DNA of 64,000 nucleotides from NCBI RefSeq assembly GCF_003967075.1, contig NZ_AP018664.1, positions 3,684,001 through 3,748,000 on the forward strand, given 5' to 3'. The DNA is from Sphingobium amiense (GTDB lineage: Bacteria > Pseudomonadota > Alphaproteobacteria > Sphingomonadales > Sphingomonadaceae). The notes below the pieces were generated by a model. It worked only from the letters and a program-made list of their open reading frames with translations. It ran no database searches and had not been told where the DNA came from. Shown here in pieces: positions 47,701-56,563 of the stretch. Position numbers and translations under genes: made by a program. How positions within the stretch are numbered: position 1 is the first letter of the stretch; each line of letters starts with the position of its first letter.

Positions 47701-48190
47701 CGCGGCGTTCCTGCGGGCGGGCGGCGATGACGGCGGCGATCCGGCCCTGACTGACGAGAGCGGGGCTGTGCGGGCCGGTCGCGGCGTCGGCGAAGATCAG
47801 CGCCACGTCCTTGGCGCGCACGTCGCGGCCATTGGCGCGATAGGCGCTGCCCGCGCCACGCTCGATCCGGCGGGTGACTTCGAGTTCGCCGTCAGCGCCG
47901 ACCTCGACTGCGGAGAAAAGCTCGCCCTGTTCCTGAATCGTCAGCAGGGATACTTCGGCGAAATCTCGGCTGGGGCGAGAGGCGGTTCCGGCGAAGATGA
48001 CATCCTCCATCCCGCCGCCGCGCATGGAACGGGCGCTCGATTCGCCCATGACCCAGCGGATCGCTTCGAGGAGGTTGGACTTGCCGCACCCGTTGGGGCC
48101 GACGATGCCGGTCAGACCCGGCTCGATGCGCAGTTCGGTCGCATCGACGAAGCTCTTGAAGCCGGAGAGCTTGAGCCGCTTTATCTGCAC
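44750..48190 (-). CDS. smc: Chromosome segregation protein SMC
   Basis: A 1146-residue SMC. Walker A is GIVGPNGCGKSNLLEAIRWV near residue 30; the signature and Walker B are TLLSGGEQALTAVALIF and ICVLDEVDAPLDDANV near residue 1085. Between them lie two long Ala/Glu/Arg-rich coiled coils and a hinge around residues 500-610. It compacts and separates the chromosome with ScpA and ScpB, which are not in the window. The start is GTG 48190. The long opposite-strand frame across it is a product of its skewed Ala/Arg codons. Confidence 0.96.
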   Translation of the reverse strand: MQIKRLKLSGFKSFVDATELRIEPGLTGIVGPNGCGKSNLLEAIRWVMGESSARSMRGGGMEDVIFAGTASRPSRDFAEVSLLTIQEQGELFSAVEVGADGELEVTRRIERGAGSAYRANGRDVRAKDVALIFADAATGPHSPALVSQGRIAAVIAARPQERRAMLEEAAGIAGLHVRRKDAEQKLRAAEANLARLDEILIDMDTRAASLRRQARAAERYIALSEQIRIAEARTLFARWREANASAEAARAEARQADAAVTAAQAGQADATAAAQAALATLADRRAAAQTARDAASEAGHRLAALRTERDSAVRRLADLSQQAGRLEEDRAREGTLANDAADAIARLTAETAALKSRIADTEKHRPAFATHMAQAEAAARDAEVALAKAMATQAAEQAELRVAEAAVAAARTRLDRAEREVARLAAEAGALPDPAPLEAQRETAIAQQAAAQAERATAETAIATAEAQQRAAAEDRSTAQTRLASAQAALAALDSEAAALRRATESGSGTGRALDRLKAAPGYERALAAALGDDLEAPVAAEGKRRWSGAAPLPGDPALPEGTAPLAAHVEAPAQLARRLAQVAVAETDTGQPLTVGQRLVTRDGQMRRWDGYVALEGGAAAAERLIRLNRLEALAAVRPAAQAEVDAATAAQADARAREQAAAQALAQARAAFAQAEQTLRAAIRAADEATTALERLAGRREGVEERLATARRDEEAARAERDKAQAARAAIPDGAETRDLVAALSHASEKARAAVSQLQAEQALADRALAADRERQAAADAEIRGWRARAGEAAKRIAAMVGRAEEIAAEQAKLADQPDALTGTIAALESSGATLTQDADAARRAEQEAEAALRAAEALAAQAGETLAAAREARATATARAEAADERRIETNRLSGERFECPPPVLPEKLGFASADIRIAQTEQADHDRFAADRERIGPVNLVAAQELEELESAQATSRAESAELTTAVHQLRGSIGSLNREGRQRLLAAFEAVDGHFRRLFTTLFNGGQAHLELIDSDDPLEAGLEIMAQPPGKKLAALTLLSGGEQALTAVALIFGLFLTNPAPICVLDEVDAPLDDANVERFCDLLDAMVAQTSTRYLIVTHNAVSMARMHRLFGVTMVEQGVSRLVSVNLQSAEALLAAE

Positions 48191-48261
48191 GGGAAAGCGC
48201 CGGAGCGGATCGCAGCCGCCCCGGCCCCCTTATCAAGACTGGTTCGCCCCCCGGCGCCCAA

Positions 48262-49002
48262 TCAGAGACCCGCTTCCTTGAGCTTGGGCTGAAGCGAGGC
48301 CCAGTTGGCGACATTGTCGAGCAGGACGCCGTTGATGAGGAAGCTGGGCGTGCCCGAGATATTATACTGGCTGTTGGTCGTCTCCACAGCCTTGGCCAGC
48401 CGCTCGGCAGCGGCGGTGTCCGCGAGGCACTGTTTGGCCTGATCGGCGGAAATGCCGCGCTGCTGGGCAAATTCGACGAGGCCCGCGACCCGCGCGAGCG
48501 TGGCGAAGCGCTCGGCGGGCGCCATGGTGTCGACCGCCTTGAGTTCGGCATCCTTGCCCTGCACCCGGTCGAACATCGCACTCTGGTTGGCGAAGAACTG
48601 TTCGGACAGCGGGTAGAAAATATCCTTGCCGCCGCAGCGGGCGAGCAGCGCGGTGGTGAGGTCGATGGGATCGCGCACATAGGTGCGGAATTCGAAATTC
48701 ATCTTGCCGGTGTCGACCAGCTTGCGGATTTCCTCCGACGCTTCGGCGGAAAAGTCGCGGCAGTGGCTGCATGTGTAGGAGCCATCTTCGACCAGCTTCA
48801 CCTTGGCCGACGGATTGCCCATGAGGAAGGTGCCCTCGGGCGTCTGCGCCACGGTCTGCGACCAGCTCGTGCCCGCAGGGGCGGCGACGGCGGCGACGGG
48901 TTCGCCGGAAGGCTTTGCGCTGTCCTCGCCCTTGCCGCAGGCGGCGAGCGAGAGGCTGAGCGACAGGGCGGCGATAACGGGAAGGGCTTTCACGGCGGAC
49001 AT
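48262..49002 (-). CDS. DsbA-like thiol oxidoreductase, lipoprotein form
   Basis: A 246-residue DsbA-family protein. A signal peptide ends in a lipobox (SLAAC, Cys22), so it is probably membrane-anchored in the periplasm. The active site is CSHC in DGSYTCSHCRDF (about residue 80). The cis-Pro segment is ISGTPSFLINGVLL (about residue 218). It would insert or reshuffle disulfides in exported proteins. It lies 71 bp before smc and 36 bp after a second DsbA-like gene in the same direction. Confidence 0.9.
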   Translation of the reverse strand: MSAVKALPVIAALSLSLSLAACGKGEDSAKPSGEPVAAVAAPAGTSWSQTVAQTPEGTFLMGNPSAKVKLVEDGSYTCSHCRDFSAEASEEIRKLVDTGKMNFEFRTYVRDPIDLTTALLARCGGKDIFYPLSEQFFANQSAMFDRVQGKDAELKAVDTMAPAERFATLARVAGLVEFAQQRGISADQAKQCLADTAAAERLAKAVETTNSQYNISGTPSFLINGVLLDNVANWASLQPKLKEAGL

Positions 49003-49038
49003 GGCTCCGAAAACAGATCTTGTGATGCGCGGTTTAGA

Positions 49039-49707
49039 TCAGCGCGCGGGCGCGGGCAATGCGGCCTTGAGCTGGTCCCAGGTGGACCCCTTCACCAGAG
49101 TGCCATCCACGACGAAGCCGGGCGTGCCGGTGATCTTCACCCTGTTCCATGCTTCGTCGGTCATGGCGAGCACCTGCTTCATCGACTGGGCGCTGGCGAC
49201 GCAGGCATTGAGCTGCGCGCTGGTGAAGCCGCGCTTGTTCATGAGCGCGTAGAGGCCGGTCTTCTGCCCGATGTCCTGAAGCGCGGCGACCTGATCGACG
49301 GGCCGGGCGTCGGCGGAACCGTCATAGGCGACGATCTGCGGCATCCACGCATCCTGATTGGCGAACAGCGCTTCATGGTTGCCCATGAACCTGGCGGGGC
49401 CGCCGCAGCGGGCGAGGAGCGCGGCGGCGAGGTCATATTTGTCGCGCACGGCGTTGCGCACTTCGACGCCGACCTTGCCGCTTTTTACATAATCGGCCTT
49501 GAGCGGGGCCGTCCCGTCGCGAACGAAATGGGCGCAGTGCGAGCAGGTGTAGCTTACATATTCGACGAGTTTTGTCTGCGCGGCGGGATTGCCCATATAG
49601 TGACCGCCGATGGGCGTCATGGTGACGCGGCTCACCCAGTTGACGGCGGGCGCAGCGGCGAGCGCCGCGGGGATGGCGAGCAGGACGAGCGACAGGATCT
49701 TCTTCAT
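49039..49707 (-). CDS. DsbA-like thiol oxidoreductase, periplasmic form
   Basis: A 222-residue protein with a cleavable signal (MKKILSLVLLAIPAALAAAP), active site CSHC in YVSYTCSHCAHF (about residue 57) and cis-Pro segment ITGTPGFVVDGTLV. It is a paralogue of the following lipoprotein gene but soluble. Soluble and anchored DsbA-like proteins encoded together suggest a division of work in the periplasm. Part of the conserved run DUF721 / dsbA / dsbA / smc. Confidence 0.9.
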   Translation of the reverse strand: MKKILSLVLLAIPAALAAAPAVNWVSRVTMTPIGGHYMGNPAAQTKLVEYVSYTCSHCAHFVRDGTAPLKADYVKSGKVGVEVRNAVRDKYDLAAALLARCGGPARFMGNHEALFANQDAWMPQIVAYDGSADARPVDQVAALQDIGQKTGLYALMNKRGFTSAQLNACVASAQSMKQVLAMTDEAWNRVKITGTPGFVVDGTLVKGSTWDQLKAALPAPAR

Positions 49708-49737
49708 GGGGATGCTTCCGTGGGGCAGAACGACCGT

Positions 49738-50292
49738 TCAGCCGATCTTGGGCAAACCGCTGGAGTTGGCAAGACCCTGCGCCAGCGATTCGAGCACCGC
49801 GCGCAATTCGGGATCGCCGATGTCGCGCAGCGAATCGCCCAGCTCGACCGGCACGGGCTTGAGGTTGCGGGGCGGCGGGCGGCGTTCGGCCTGCGCCGGG
49901 CCGATCTCCCCCTGCCGCAGTGCCACTTTCGAGACGGCGGCATAGCCGAAGAAGCGGTTCACCCGCTCCACGATCTCGGGCAGCATATGCTGGATCATGG
50001 GCGCATGGCCGCTCATGACGGTCAGTTGCAGCGTGCCGCCCGCCTTCTTGCCGACCGGAAAGCGGATCGATTCGGGCGCGGATATGGCGGCATAATGCGA
50101 TCCCGCAATCTCCGCCCAGCGCGTGACGATGCTCGATTGCACGAAGCCGAACTTGCGGAAAGCGGCGCGGCCGATGTCGGGCATCAGGTCCGCAATGGCG
50201 CGCGGACCGCCCGTGCGCGGCCGTTCCGTCGCGGGCGCGGCCTTGGTCTTCAATTTGGGCGTGGCCGGGCGTTCCGTCATGACCCGCTTCAT
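49738..50292 (-). CDS. DUF721 family protein (DciA-like)
   Basis: A 184-residue protein. The block FRKFGFVQSSIVTRWAEIAG near residue 45 followed by PVGKKAGGTLQLTV and FFGYAAVSKVALRQG is the DUF721 (DciA) pattern. DciA proteins help load the replicative helicase in bacteria without DnaC. The C-terminal 40 residues are low-complexity and Pro-rich. Divergent from mutY with 14 bp between the starts. ATG 50280 is an alternative start. Confidence 0.85.
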   Translation of the reverse strand: MKRVMTERPATPKLKTKAAPATERPRTGGPRAIADLMPDIGRAAFRKFGFVQSSIVTRWAEIAGSHYAAISAPESIRFPVGKKAGGTLQLTVMSGHAPMIQHMLPEIVERVNRFFGYAAVSKVALRQGEIGPAQAERRPPPRNLKPVPVELGDSLRDIGDPELRAVLESLAQGLANSSGLPKIG

Positions 50293-50306
50293 GGCATAGG
50301 GCCGCC

Positions 50307-51362
50307 ATGCGCGTCGAGGGCAGAGACAGAAAAATCGCGGGCGACCTGCTCGCTCACTATGACGTTCATGCGCGCAGGCTGCCGTGGCGCGTGCCGCCGG
50401 GGAGCAATGGCGCCGATCCCTATCGGGTGTGGCTGTCCGAAGTGATGCTCCAGCAGACGACGGTGGCGGCGGTTGGTCCCTATTATACGAAATTCACCGA
50501 GCGCTGGCCGACGGTCGAGGCGCTGGCGGATGCCGCGGACGCCGACCTGATGGCGGCATGGGCGGGCCTTGGCTATTATGCGCGCGCCCGCAACCTGCTC
50601 GCCTGCGCGCGGGCGGTGGCGCGGGAGCATGGCGGGCGCTTCCCCGATACGGAAGAAGGGCTGCGCGCCCTGCCCGGTGTGGGCGCCTATACCGCCGCCG
50701 CAGTCGCCGCCATCGCCTTCGGGCGGCGGGCGGTCGTGGTGGACGCCAATGTCGAGCGGGTGGTGGCGCGGCTCTTCGCCATCGCGACGCCGCTGCCCGC
50801 CGCGCGTGCGGAGATACGCGCGGCGGCGGAGCGGATCACGCCAGATACGCGCGCGGGCGATTTCGCGCAGGCGATGATGGATCTGGGCGCGACGGTCTGC
50901 ACCCCGCGCAAGCCCGCCTGCGGTGTCTGCCCGCTGCGGGAGGATTGCGCGGCCTTCGCCACCGCCGATCCCGCCGCTTTCCCGGTGAAGGCGCCGAACA
51001 AAGCGAAACCGCATCGCTCCGGCCATGGCTGGTGGATGGAGCGGGACGGCCATGTCTGGCTGGTGCGCCGTCCCGACAGGGGCATGCTGGGCGGGATGCG
51101 GGCGCTGCCGAGTTCCGACTGGAGCGACGCGCCCGACCCGGCTCCGCCCATGGCGGGGGACTGGCGGACCGTAGGGGAGCCGGTGCTGCACATCTTCACG
51201 CATTTCTCTCTGGCGCTGCGCGTCCACCATGCCCATGTGGAAGCCGCGCCTGCGGGCGAGGGCGAGTGGTGGCCCGTCGACCGGATCGGCGAGGCGGGGC
51301 TGCCGACGCTGTTCGCGCGCGCGGCGGAAGCGGTGAGAAAGGATCGGGATGCACGGAACTGA
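50307..51362 (+). CDS. mutY: A/G-specific adenine glycosylase
   Basis: A 351-residue base-excision enzyme. The catalytic Glu is in LSEVMLQQTTVAAV (about residue 44). The helix-hairpin-helix is LPGVGAYTAAAVAAIAFG, with the catalytic Asp in VVVDANVERV (about residue 147). The iron-sulfur Cys cluster is C-x6-C-x2-C-x5-C at CTPRKPACGVCPLREDC (about residue 198). The C-terminal NUDIX-like domain recognises 8-oxoG. It removes A opposite 8-oxoG. The stop overlaps the nudC start by 14 bp. Confidence 0.95.
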   Translation: MRVEGRDRKIAGDLLAHYDVHARRLPWRVPPGSNGADPYRVWLSEVMLQQTTVAAVGPYYTKFTERWPTVEALADAADADLMAAWAGLGYYARARNLLACARAVAREHGGRFPDTEEGLRALPGVGAYTAAAVAAIAFGRRAVVVDANVERVVARLFAIATPLPAARAEIRAAAERITPDTRAGDFAQAMMDLGATVCTPRKPACGVCPLREDCAAFATADPAAFPVKAPNKAKPHRSGHGWWMERDGHVWLVRRPDRGMLGGMRALPSSDWSDAPDPAPPMAGDWRTVGEPVLHIFTHFSLALRVHHAHVEAAPAGEGEWWPVDRIGEAGLPTLFARAAEAVRKDRDARN

Positions 51363-52263
51363 GGCGCGAGGCCGGATGCCGGGCTTTGTCGGCGGGACGC
51401 TGGACCGGGTCGATCATATCCGCACCAATGCTGTCCTGCTGGCCGACGCTTTTGCCGATCCGAAGGCGCGACTGCTGGTGATGGACGGGCTGGAGCCGGT
51501 CGAGGCGGACGGGCATCTGCTGTTCGAGCCGCTGGGGCCGGGCGCGTGGGTGGAGGATCATGTCCTGTTGGGCGTCGATCCGCTCGGGCGGCCGATCTTC
51601 GCAAGGCTGGTCGCCGACCTGGGCGCCAATCTGGTGCCGACATCGCGCAGCCGCGCCATCGCGGAACTGGTCCCGGCGGAAGAGGTCGCGCTTTACGGCA
51701 CGGCGCGCAGTCTGGTGCACTGGCATGCGCGGCATCGCTTCTGTTCGGTGTGCGGCGGGGCGAGCGTGCCGGTCAAGGCAGGCTGGTCGCGGCGCTGCAC
51801 GGCCTGCGCGGCAGAACATTTCCCGCGCACCGATCCGGTCGTCATCATGCTCGCCGAACATCGCGGGCGGGTGCTGGTGGGACGGCAGCATAGCTGGCCC
51901 GAGGGGCGCTATTCGGCGCTGGCGGGCTTTGTCGAGCCGGGCGAGACGATCGAGGAAGCGGTCGCGCGCGAACTCTATGAGGAAGCGGGCATCAGGGTGC
52001 GCGACGTGCGCTATGTCATGAGCCAGCCCTGGCCGTTCCCGTCCTCGCTGATGATCGCGTGCATCGGCCAGGCGGACGACGATGCACTGACCATCGACGC
52101 GACCGAGATCGAGCATGCTTTCTGGTGCGACGCGGCGGGCGTGCGCGCGGCGATGGAGGAGGCGGAAGGCGCGCCGTTCATCGCGCCGCCGCGCATGGCG
52201 GTCGCCTGGCATCTGCTCGACCGCTGGCTGGCGGGCGTTGCCCCGTCCGGGCCAAGCGCGTAA
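51349..52263 (+). CDS. nudC: NAD(+) diphosphatase (NudC-type Nudix hydrolase)
   Basis: A 304-residue enzyme: a zinc ribbon at CSVCGG and CTACAAEHFPR (about residues 130-150), then the Nudix box with GFVEPGETIEEAVARELYEE (G-x5-E-x7-REUxEExGU pattern, about residue 205). It hydrolyses NAD(H) to NMN and AMP and removes NAD caps from RNA. It overlaps mutY, so the two are translationally coupled. Confidence 0.93.
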   Translation: MHGTEARGRMPGFVGGTLDRVDHIRTNAVLLADAFADPKARLLVMDGLEPVEADGHLLFEPLGPGAWVEDHVLLGVDPLGRPIFARLVADLGANLVPTSRSRAIAELVPAEEVALYGTARSLVHWHARHRFCSVCGGASVPVKAGWSRRCTACAAEHFPRTDPVVIMLAEHRGRVLVGRQHSWPEGRYSALAGFVEPGETIEEAVARELYEEAGIRVRDVRYVMSQPWPFPSSLMIACIGQADDDALTIDATEIEHAFWCDAAGVRAAMEEAEGAPFIAPPRMAVAWHLLDRWLAGVAPSGPSA

Positions 52264-52306
52264 GGCCGCCCCTTCCCATCCGGTCAAGAAGGACTATCTC
52301 CTCCCG

Positions 52307-53653
52307 ATGCTCAGTCTCGAAGAAGCCCAGTCGCGCGCGCAGGATCTCGTAGGTGCCGCGCGCAAGGCGGGCGCGGATGCGGCCGACGCCATCTATGCCT
52401 GCAATGCGTCGACCAATGTCTCGGTGCGGCTGGGGGCGCTGGAGGATGTCGAGCGATCGGAGGGCGAGGAGATCGGCCTGCGCGTTTTCATCGGCCAGCG
52501 ATCCGCCAGTATTTCCGCGTCGGACATGAACCCGGCGACTTTAGGCACGCTGGTCGACCGCTGCATCGCGATGGCGCGGGAAGCGCCCGAAGATCCCTAT
52601 GCGGGCCTTGCGCCCGAGGACCGGCTGATGCGCCGGCGCGCGCCCGCGCTGGACCTCACCGACACGGAAGAGCCGGAACCCGCAGCCATGCGCGAGCGGG
52701 CGCTGGAGGCGGAGGATGCGGCGCGGTCCGTGCCCGGCGTCACCAACAGCGAGGGCGGCGGCGCGTCCACCGGGCGCAGTCAGGTGGCGCTGGCGACCAG
52801 CCACGGCTTTGTGGGCGCCTATGCAGGCACGAGCCATTCGACCTGGGCCAGCGTGCTGGCGGGCGAAGGCGCAGGGATGCAGCGCGATCATGCCAGCCAC
52901 AATGTCCGCCATCTCGAAGACCTCGACGATGCCGAGGCCATCGGCATCCGCGCCGGGCAGCGGGCGGTGGCGCGGCTCAATCCGGTCAAGGTCGAAAGCG
53001 GCGTCATGCCGGTGATCTTCGACCCGCGCATCGGCTCCAGCCTGATCGGCCATCTGGTGAGCGGCATGGTCGGTCCGGCTATCGCGCGGCGGTCGAGCTT
53101 CCTGCTCGACATGCTGGGCGAGGCGATCTTCGACAGCGGCGTCACCATTATCGACGATCCGCTGCTGCCGCGCGGCCTCAGGTCGCGGCCTTTCGATGGC
53201 GAGGGGCTGCCGGTGGAGCAGCGGGCGCTGATCGACCGGGGCGTGCTGACCGGATGGCTGATGGACAGCGCGTCGGCGCGGCAACTCGGGCTGGAGCCGA
53301 CCGGCCATGCGAGCCGGGGCGGCAGCGGCGCGCCGGGCGCAAGCGTCACCAACGTCCATATGGAGCCGGGCGATGCGTCCCCGGGCGACCTGATGGCCGA
53401 CGTGAAACGCGGCCTTTACGTCACCGAACTCATCGGCATGGGCGTCAACGGCGTGACCGGCGACTATAGCCGGGGCGCGGCGGGCTTCCTGATCGAAAAT
53501 GGCGCGGTCGCCCACGCGGTGTCGGAAATCACGATTGCCGGGAACCTCAGGGACATGTTCCGCACGTTGGTGCCGGCGAACGACCTGCATTTCCGCTACG
53601 CCATCAACGTGCCGACGATCCGCGTCGACGGGATGACCGTTGCCGGGGGATGA
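52307..53653 (+). CDS. pmbA: TldD/PmbA family metalloprotease subunit
   Basis: A 448-residue protein matching PmbA/TldE: VSVRLGALEDVERSEGEEIG near the N-terminus, then GQRAVARLNPVKVESG and a C-terminal NVHMEPGDASPGDLMADV and VTELIGMGVNGVTGDYSRGA, the usual blocks of the TldE member. It pairs with TldD in cleaving peptides, and its partner is not in the window. ATG 52307 begins homology; the frame extends upstream, but into nudC. Confidence 0.92.
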   Translation: MLSLEEAQSRAQDLVGAARKAGADAADAIYACNASTNVSVRLGALEDVERSEGEEIGLRVFIGQRSASISASDMNPATLGTLVDRCIAMAREAPEDPYAGLAPEDRLMRRRAPALDLTDTEEPEPAAMRERALEAEDAARSVPGVTNSEGGGASTGRSQVALATSHGFVGAYAGTSHSTWASVLAGEGAGMQRDHASHNVRHLEDLDDAEAIGIRAGQRAVARLNPVKVESGVMPVIFDPRIGSSLIGHLVSGMVGPAIARRSSFLLDMLGEAIFDSGVTIIDDPLLPRGLRSRPFDGEGLPVEQRALIDRGVLTGWLMDSASARQLGLEPTGHASRGGSGAPGASVTNVHMEPGDASPGDLMADVKRGLYVTELIGMGVNGVTGDYSRGAAGFLIENGAVAHAVSEITIAGNLRDMFRTLVPANDLHFRYAINVPTIRVDGMTVAGG

Positions 53654-54440
53654 TGTCTTTCTGCGCGCGACGGTTTCCGCCGTCGCCGATGCCGCCGACC
53701 ATGCTCTGACGCTGTGGGCGGGCGGCGAGACGCGCGTGCGCCAGTGGGAGAAAGTGCCGGGTCATCCGGTCTGCGAGGCGGACCTGTCGGTGGACGCCAT
53801 GCTGCGCGAGCGGCTGGCGGCGATCGACCCGGAGGCGGGCTGGCTTTCCGAGGAAACGGCGGATACCGCGCACCGGCTGGGCGTGTCGCGGGTGTGGGTG
53901 GTCGATCCCATCGACGGCACGCGCGATTATCTGCGCGGGCGTCCGGGCTGGGCCGTGTCGGTCGCGCTGGTCGAGGATGGCGCGCTGCGGCTCGGCATTC
54001 TCGCCGCACCTGCGCGCAACGAACTGTGGATCGCGCAGGCGGGCCGGGGCGCAAGCCGCAACGGGCGGACGCTGCGGGCGGGCGACCGGACCGCGCTGCC
54101 GGGCGCGCGGGTGCCCGCCGAACAGCTTCCCCGGCAGGACCGGGATCTGACCGCCGTCCCCCGGCCAAACAGCATCGCGCTGCGCATGGCTATGGTCGCG
54201 GCGGACGAGGCCGATCTGGTGGCGACGCTGCGGTGGGGCAATGAATGGGATGTCGCGGCGGCCGCGCTGATCTGCGCCGAGGCTGGCGCGGTCGTGACCG
54301 ACGCGCTGGGCGATCCGATGCGGTTCAACAGCCCCGATCCGACGGCGTTCGGCCTGCTCTGTTCTGCGCCCGGTATCCATGCGGCGGCGGTCGACAGGCT
54401 GCGGCCCCGGGTATCCGAAATGGTGGACATGCCGCGCTGA
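53640..54440 (+). CDS. Inositol monophosphatase/CysQ-family phosphatase
   Basis: A 266-residue Mg-dependent phosphatase. Metal ligands are in WLSEETAD (Glu-Glu, about residue 62), VVDPIDGTRDY (about residue 83) and the C-terminal GNEWDVAAAALI (about residue 203). It could act on 3'-phosphoadenosine 5'-phosphate (CysQ) or inositol phosphate. The start is TTG 53640, overlapping the pmbA stop by 14 bp; no ATG lies near the homologous start. Last gene of the forward run mutY-nudC-pmbA. Confidence 0.85.
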   Translation: MPGDDVFLRATVSAVADAADHALTLWAGGETRVRQWEKVPGHPVCEADLSVDAMLRERLAAIDPEAGWLSEETADTAHRLGVSRVWVVDPIDGTRDYLRGRPGWAVSVALVEDGALRLGILAAPARNELWIAQAGRGASRNGRTLRAGDRTALPGARVPAEQLPRQDRDLTAVPRPNSIALRMAMVAADEADLVATLRWGNEWDVAAAALICAEAGAVVTDALGDPMRFNSPDPTAFGLLCSAPGIHAAAVDRLRPRVSEMVDMPR

Positions 54441-54672
54441 CCGCCGCTGCGGTTAAGCACAAGAAACGGTCGGTCGCGTGTTTGGAGCCGTCTGCCGCGC
54501 TCCTGAAATCCTCCGCAACCAACCTCAAAGCTGTGGGTTGAGCGCAATTTTTTCCATCTTTTTTGAATCGGATGCCCTGACGCAGCATGAAATGTCTTTT
54601 AATGGCACAGATATTGTGATGAACTGACACAGCTAACAAAAGCGCAAACGCTATAAAATGGAGAGGGTTGCG

Positions 54673-54831
54673 ATGGATGACAGGGCGATTCCGTCCTTTG
54701 ATATACTGCCGGAGCCGGGCTGGCATGCGGCGGCCAATGCCGACACGGTGATGCATTATGCCTCGAAAATCGTGGGTTATCTGGCGTTGGGCGGCGCAAT
54801 CGTCGCCGGGGTAATGCTCATGTTGCTGTGA
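54673..54831 (+). CDS. Small single-pass membrane protein
   Basis: 52 residues. GAGAGG lies 6-7 bp before the ATG. The soluble N-terminus MDDRAIPSFDILPEPGW is followed by a hydrophobic segment at about residues 33-52 (IVGYLALGGAIVAGVMLMLL), so the C-terminus ends within the membrane. It lies 232 bp after the CysQ-like gene and 204 bp before the sugar transferase, in the 595-bp gap 54441-55035, where I otherwise see no gene. No family is recognised. The RBS and composition support a real gene. Confidence 0.6.
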   Translation: MDDRAIPSFDILPEPGWHAAANADTVMHYASKIVGYLALGGAIVAGVMLMLL

Positions 54832-55035
54832 ACGAGCGCCCTGCCGGGCAATTCACGCTGTTCATCGCTAACTGTGCGTTATGCGGCCTGTGGCCATTAG
54901 ACGGCCAGTTGGCGTCGTGCTAAAACCTCCCCGACAGACGACTGGACGGTGACGCAAGCCGTTCACGCTGCTAAAAGGTCGTGTCATATAGGACGCGACG
55001 CCGTAACGTCATTCAGAGGGGAAGGTCGATTGTCG

Positions 55036-56409
55036 GTGGATACGGGGCTTTCGGTCCGATCGCCGGAGCGGAGCTACAGGCAGCCTTTGTCGACAGAGGC
55101 GCTGCGCGTCGTCATTTACCTGACGCAGATGGCTTTCGATCTGGTGGCGGTGCTGATCGGTTTCGGCCTGTCGGGCCTCATAAGACTGGGCGATGTCGTC
55201 TTTGACAGCACGGCGCTCATCAGCCTGCTGCCGATTTTCCTCATCATAAGCTTCTATTCGGGCGCCTATTCCTATGAAGGCATCACGACGCGATCGGGGA
55301 TCAGCCGCGTTCTGACTTCACTGGCGATCGCGCTCGGTTTCTATGCGCTGGTGCGATTCGCGATCAAGGAAGCGCCCGAGCTTTCGCGCATATATATCTT
55401 CCTCGGCATCGCCATCGCCAGCCTCATGCTGATCCTCCAGCGGCTTATCCTGATGCGTCTGGTGCGGGATAAGCTCAATTCGCGCTTCATGCGGCGGCTG
55501 CTGGTGATCGACGGTCAGCCTGTCAGCGTGCCCGCAGGGTTCGAGGTCGTCGATGTCGCCGAACATGGCGTCACCGCCGATCCCAACGATCCCCATGCGC
55601 TGCACCATATTTCCAGCCTACTGGTCGGCGCGGACCGGGTCGTGGTGTCGGCTTCGGTCGAACGGCGCGAAAGCTGGTCGCTTTACCTCAAGGGCATCGG
55701 GTGCAACGGGGAACTGCTGCTGCCCGAACTGCGCACCATCGGCCAGCTTCACGCGACGGACGGATCGACGCTGGTGGGCATTCCGGTATCGAAGGGGCCG
55801 CTCGACATCCGCAGCCGGGTGCTCAAGCGCACCTTCGACCTCAGCATCACCGTGCCCGCGATCCTCGCGCTCGCGCCGCTGCTGGCGATCATCGCGGTGG
55901 CGGTCAAGCTGTCCAGCCCCGGTCCGATCCTGTTCCGGCAACCGCGCATGGGCCGGGGCAACCGGCTCTTCTACGTCTACAAATTCCGGTCGATGCGCGT
56001 CGAGACCAGCGACACGGCGGGCAACCGCTCCGCGTCGCGCGACGACGACCGGATCACGGCGGTTGGCCGCATCCTGCGCCGCACCAGCCTCGATGAACTG
56101 CCGCAGCTCTTCAACGTGCTGGAAGGGGACATGAGCCTCGTCGGGCCGCGCCCCCATGCGCTCGGTTCGCTCGCGGGCGATCAGCTCTTCTGGCATATCG
56201 ACCCGCGCTACTGGCTGCGCCACGCGATCAAGCCGGGCATCACCGGGCTTGCGCAGGTGCGCGGATTCCGCGGCGCGACCGATCATCGCGACGATCTGAT
56301 GCACCGGTTGCAGGCGGATCTTGAATATCTGTCCGACTGGACGATGACGGGAGACCTGACGATCCTGTTGCGCACCTTCCTGGTCGTGGTGCACAAGAAC
56401 GCCTATTGA
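55036..56409 (+). CDS. Exopolysaccharide polyprenyl-phosphate sugar-1-phosphate transferase
   Basis: A roughly 457-residue membrane enzyme: four N-terminal helices (residues about 15-135), a CoA-binding-like middle, then the bacterial sugar transferase domain with [36 protein letters not shown] and [20 protein letters not shown] followed by GPRPHA. It puts the first sugar of the repeat unit onto undecaprenyl phosphate, like GelB/SpsB or PssY. The start is uncertain: GAGGGGAAGG at 55016-55025 favours GTG 55036 (or TTG 55030) over the upstream in-frame GTG at 54949. It opens the polysaccharide locus. Confidence 0.88.
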   Translation: MDTGLSVRSPERSYRQPLSTEALRVVIYLTQMAFDLVAVLIGFGLSGLIRLGDVVFDSTALISLLPIFLIISFYSGAYSYEGITTRSGISRVLTSLAIALGFYALVRFAIKEAPELSRIYIFLGIAIASLMLILQRLILMRLVRDKLNSRFMRRLLVIDGQPVSVPAGFEVVDVAEHGVTADPNDPHALHHISSLLVGADRVVVSASVERRESWSLYLKGIGCNGELLLPELRTIGQLHATDGSTLVGIPVSKGPLDIRSRVLKRTFDLSITVPAILALAPLLAIIAVAVKLSSPGPILFRQPRMGRGNRLFYVYKFRSMRVETSDTAGNRSASRDDDRITAVGRILRRTSLDELPQLFNVLEGDMSLVGPRPHALGSLAGDQLFWHIDPRYWLRHAIKPGITGLAQVRGFRGATDHRDDLMHRLQADLEYLSDWTMTGDLTILLRTFLVVVHKNAY

Positions 56410-56563
56410 CCGGCCTAAAGAAAATCGTTTCCTGTCCGTTATGACGTCAGGTCGGGAGGCACGGCGTCAATAGATGCCTAAAATGGCGTTCACCAGTTCC
56501 GCCAAGATTGCAGAAGGTCCGGTCCGATAATTGCCTGATCGGGGCAATCGGGACTTTCGCAAA

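Noticed and set aside
44843..48292. Open frame of about 1149 codons on the plus strand opposite smc
   Set aside because: It mirrors the Ala/Arg/Glu-rich coiled-coil codons of smc. Its predicted protein is Gly/Arg/Phe-rich with no family signature, and smc is clearly the real gene.
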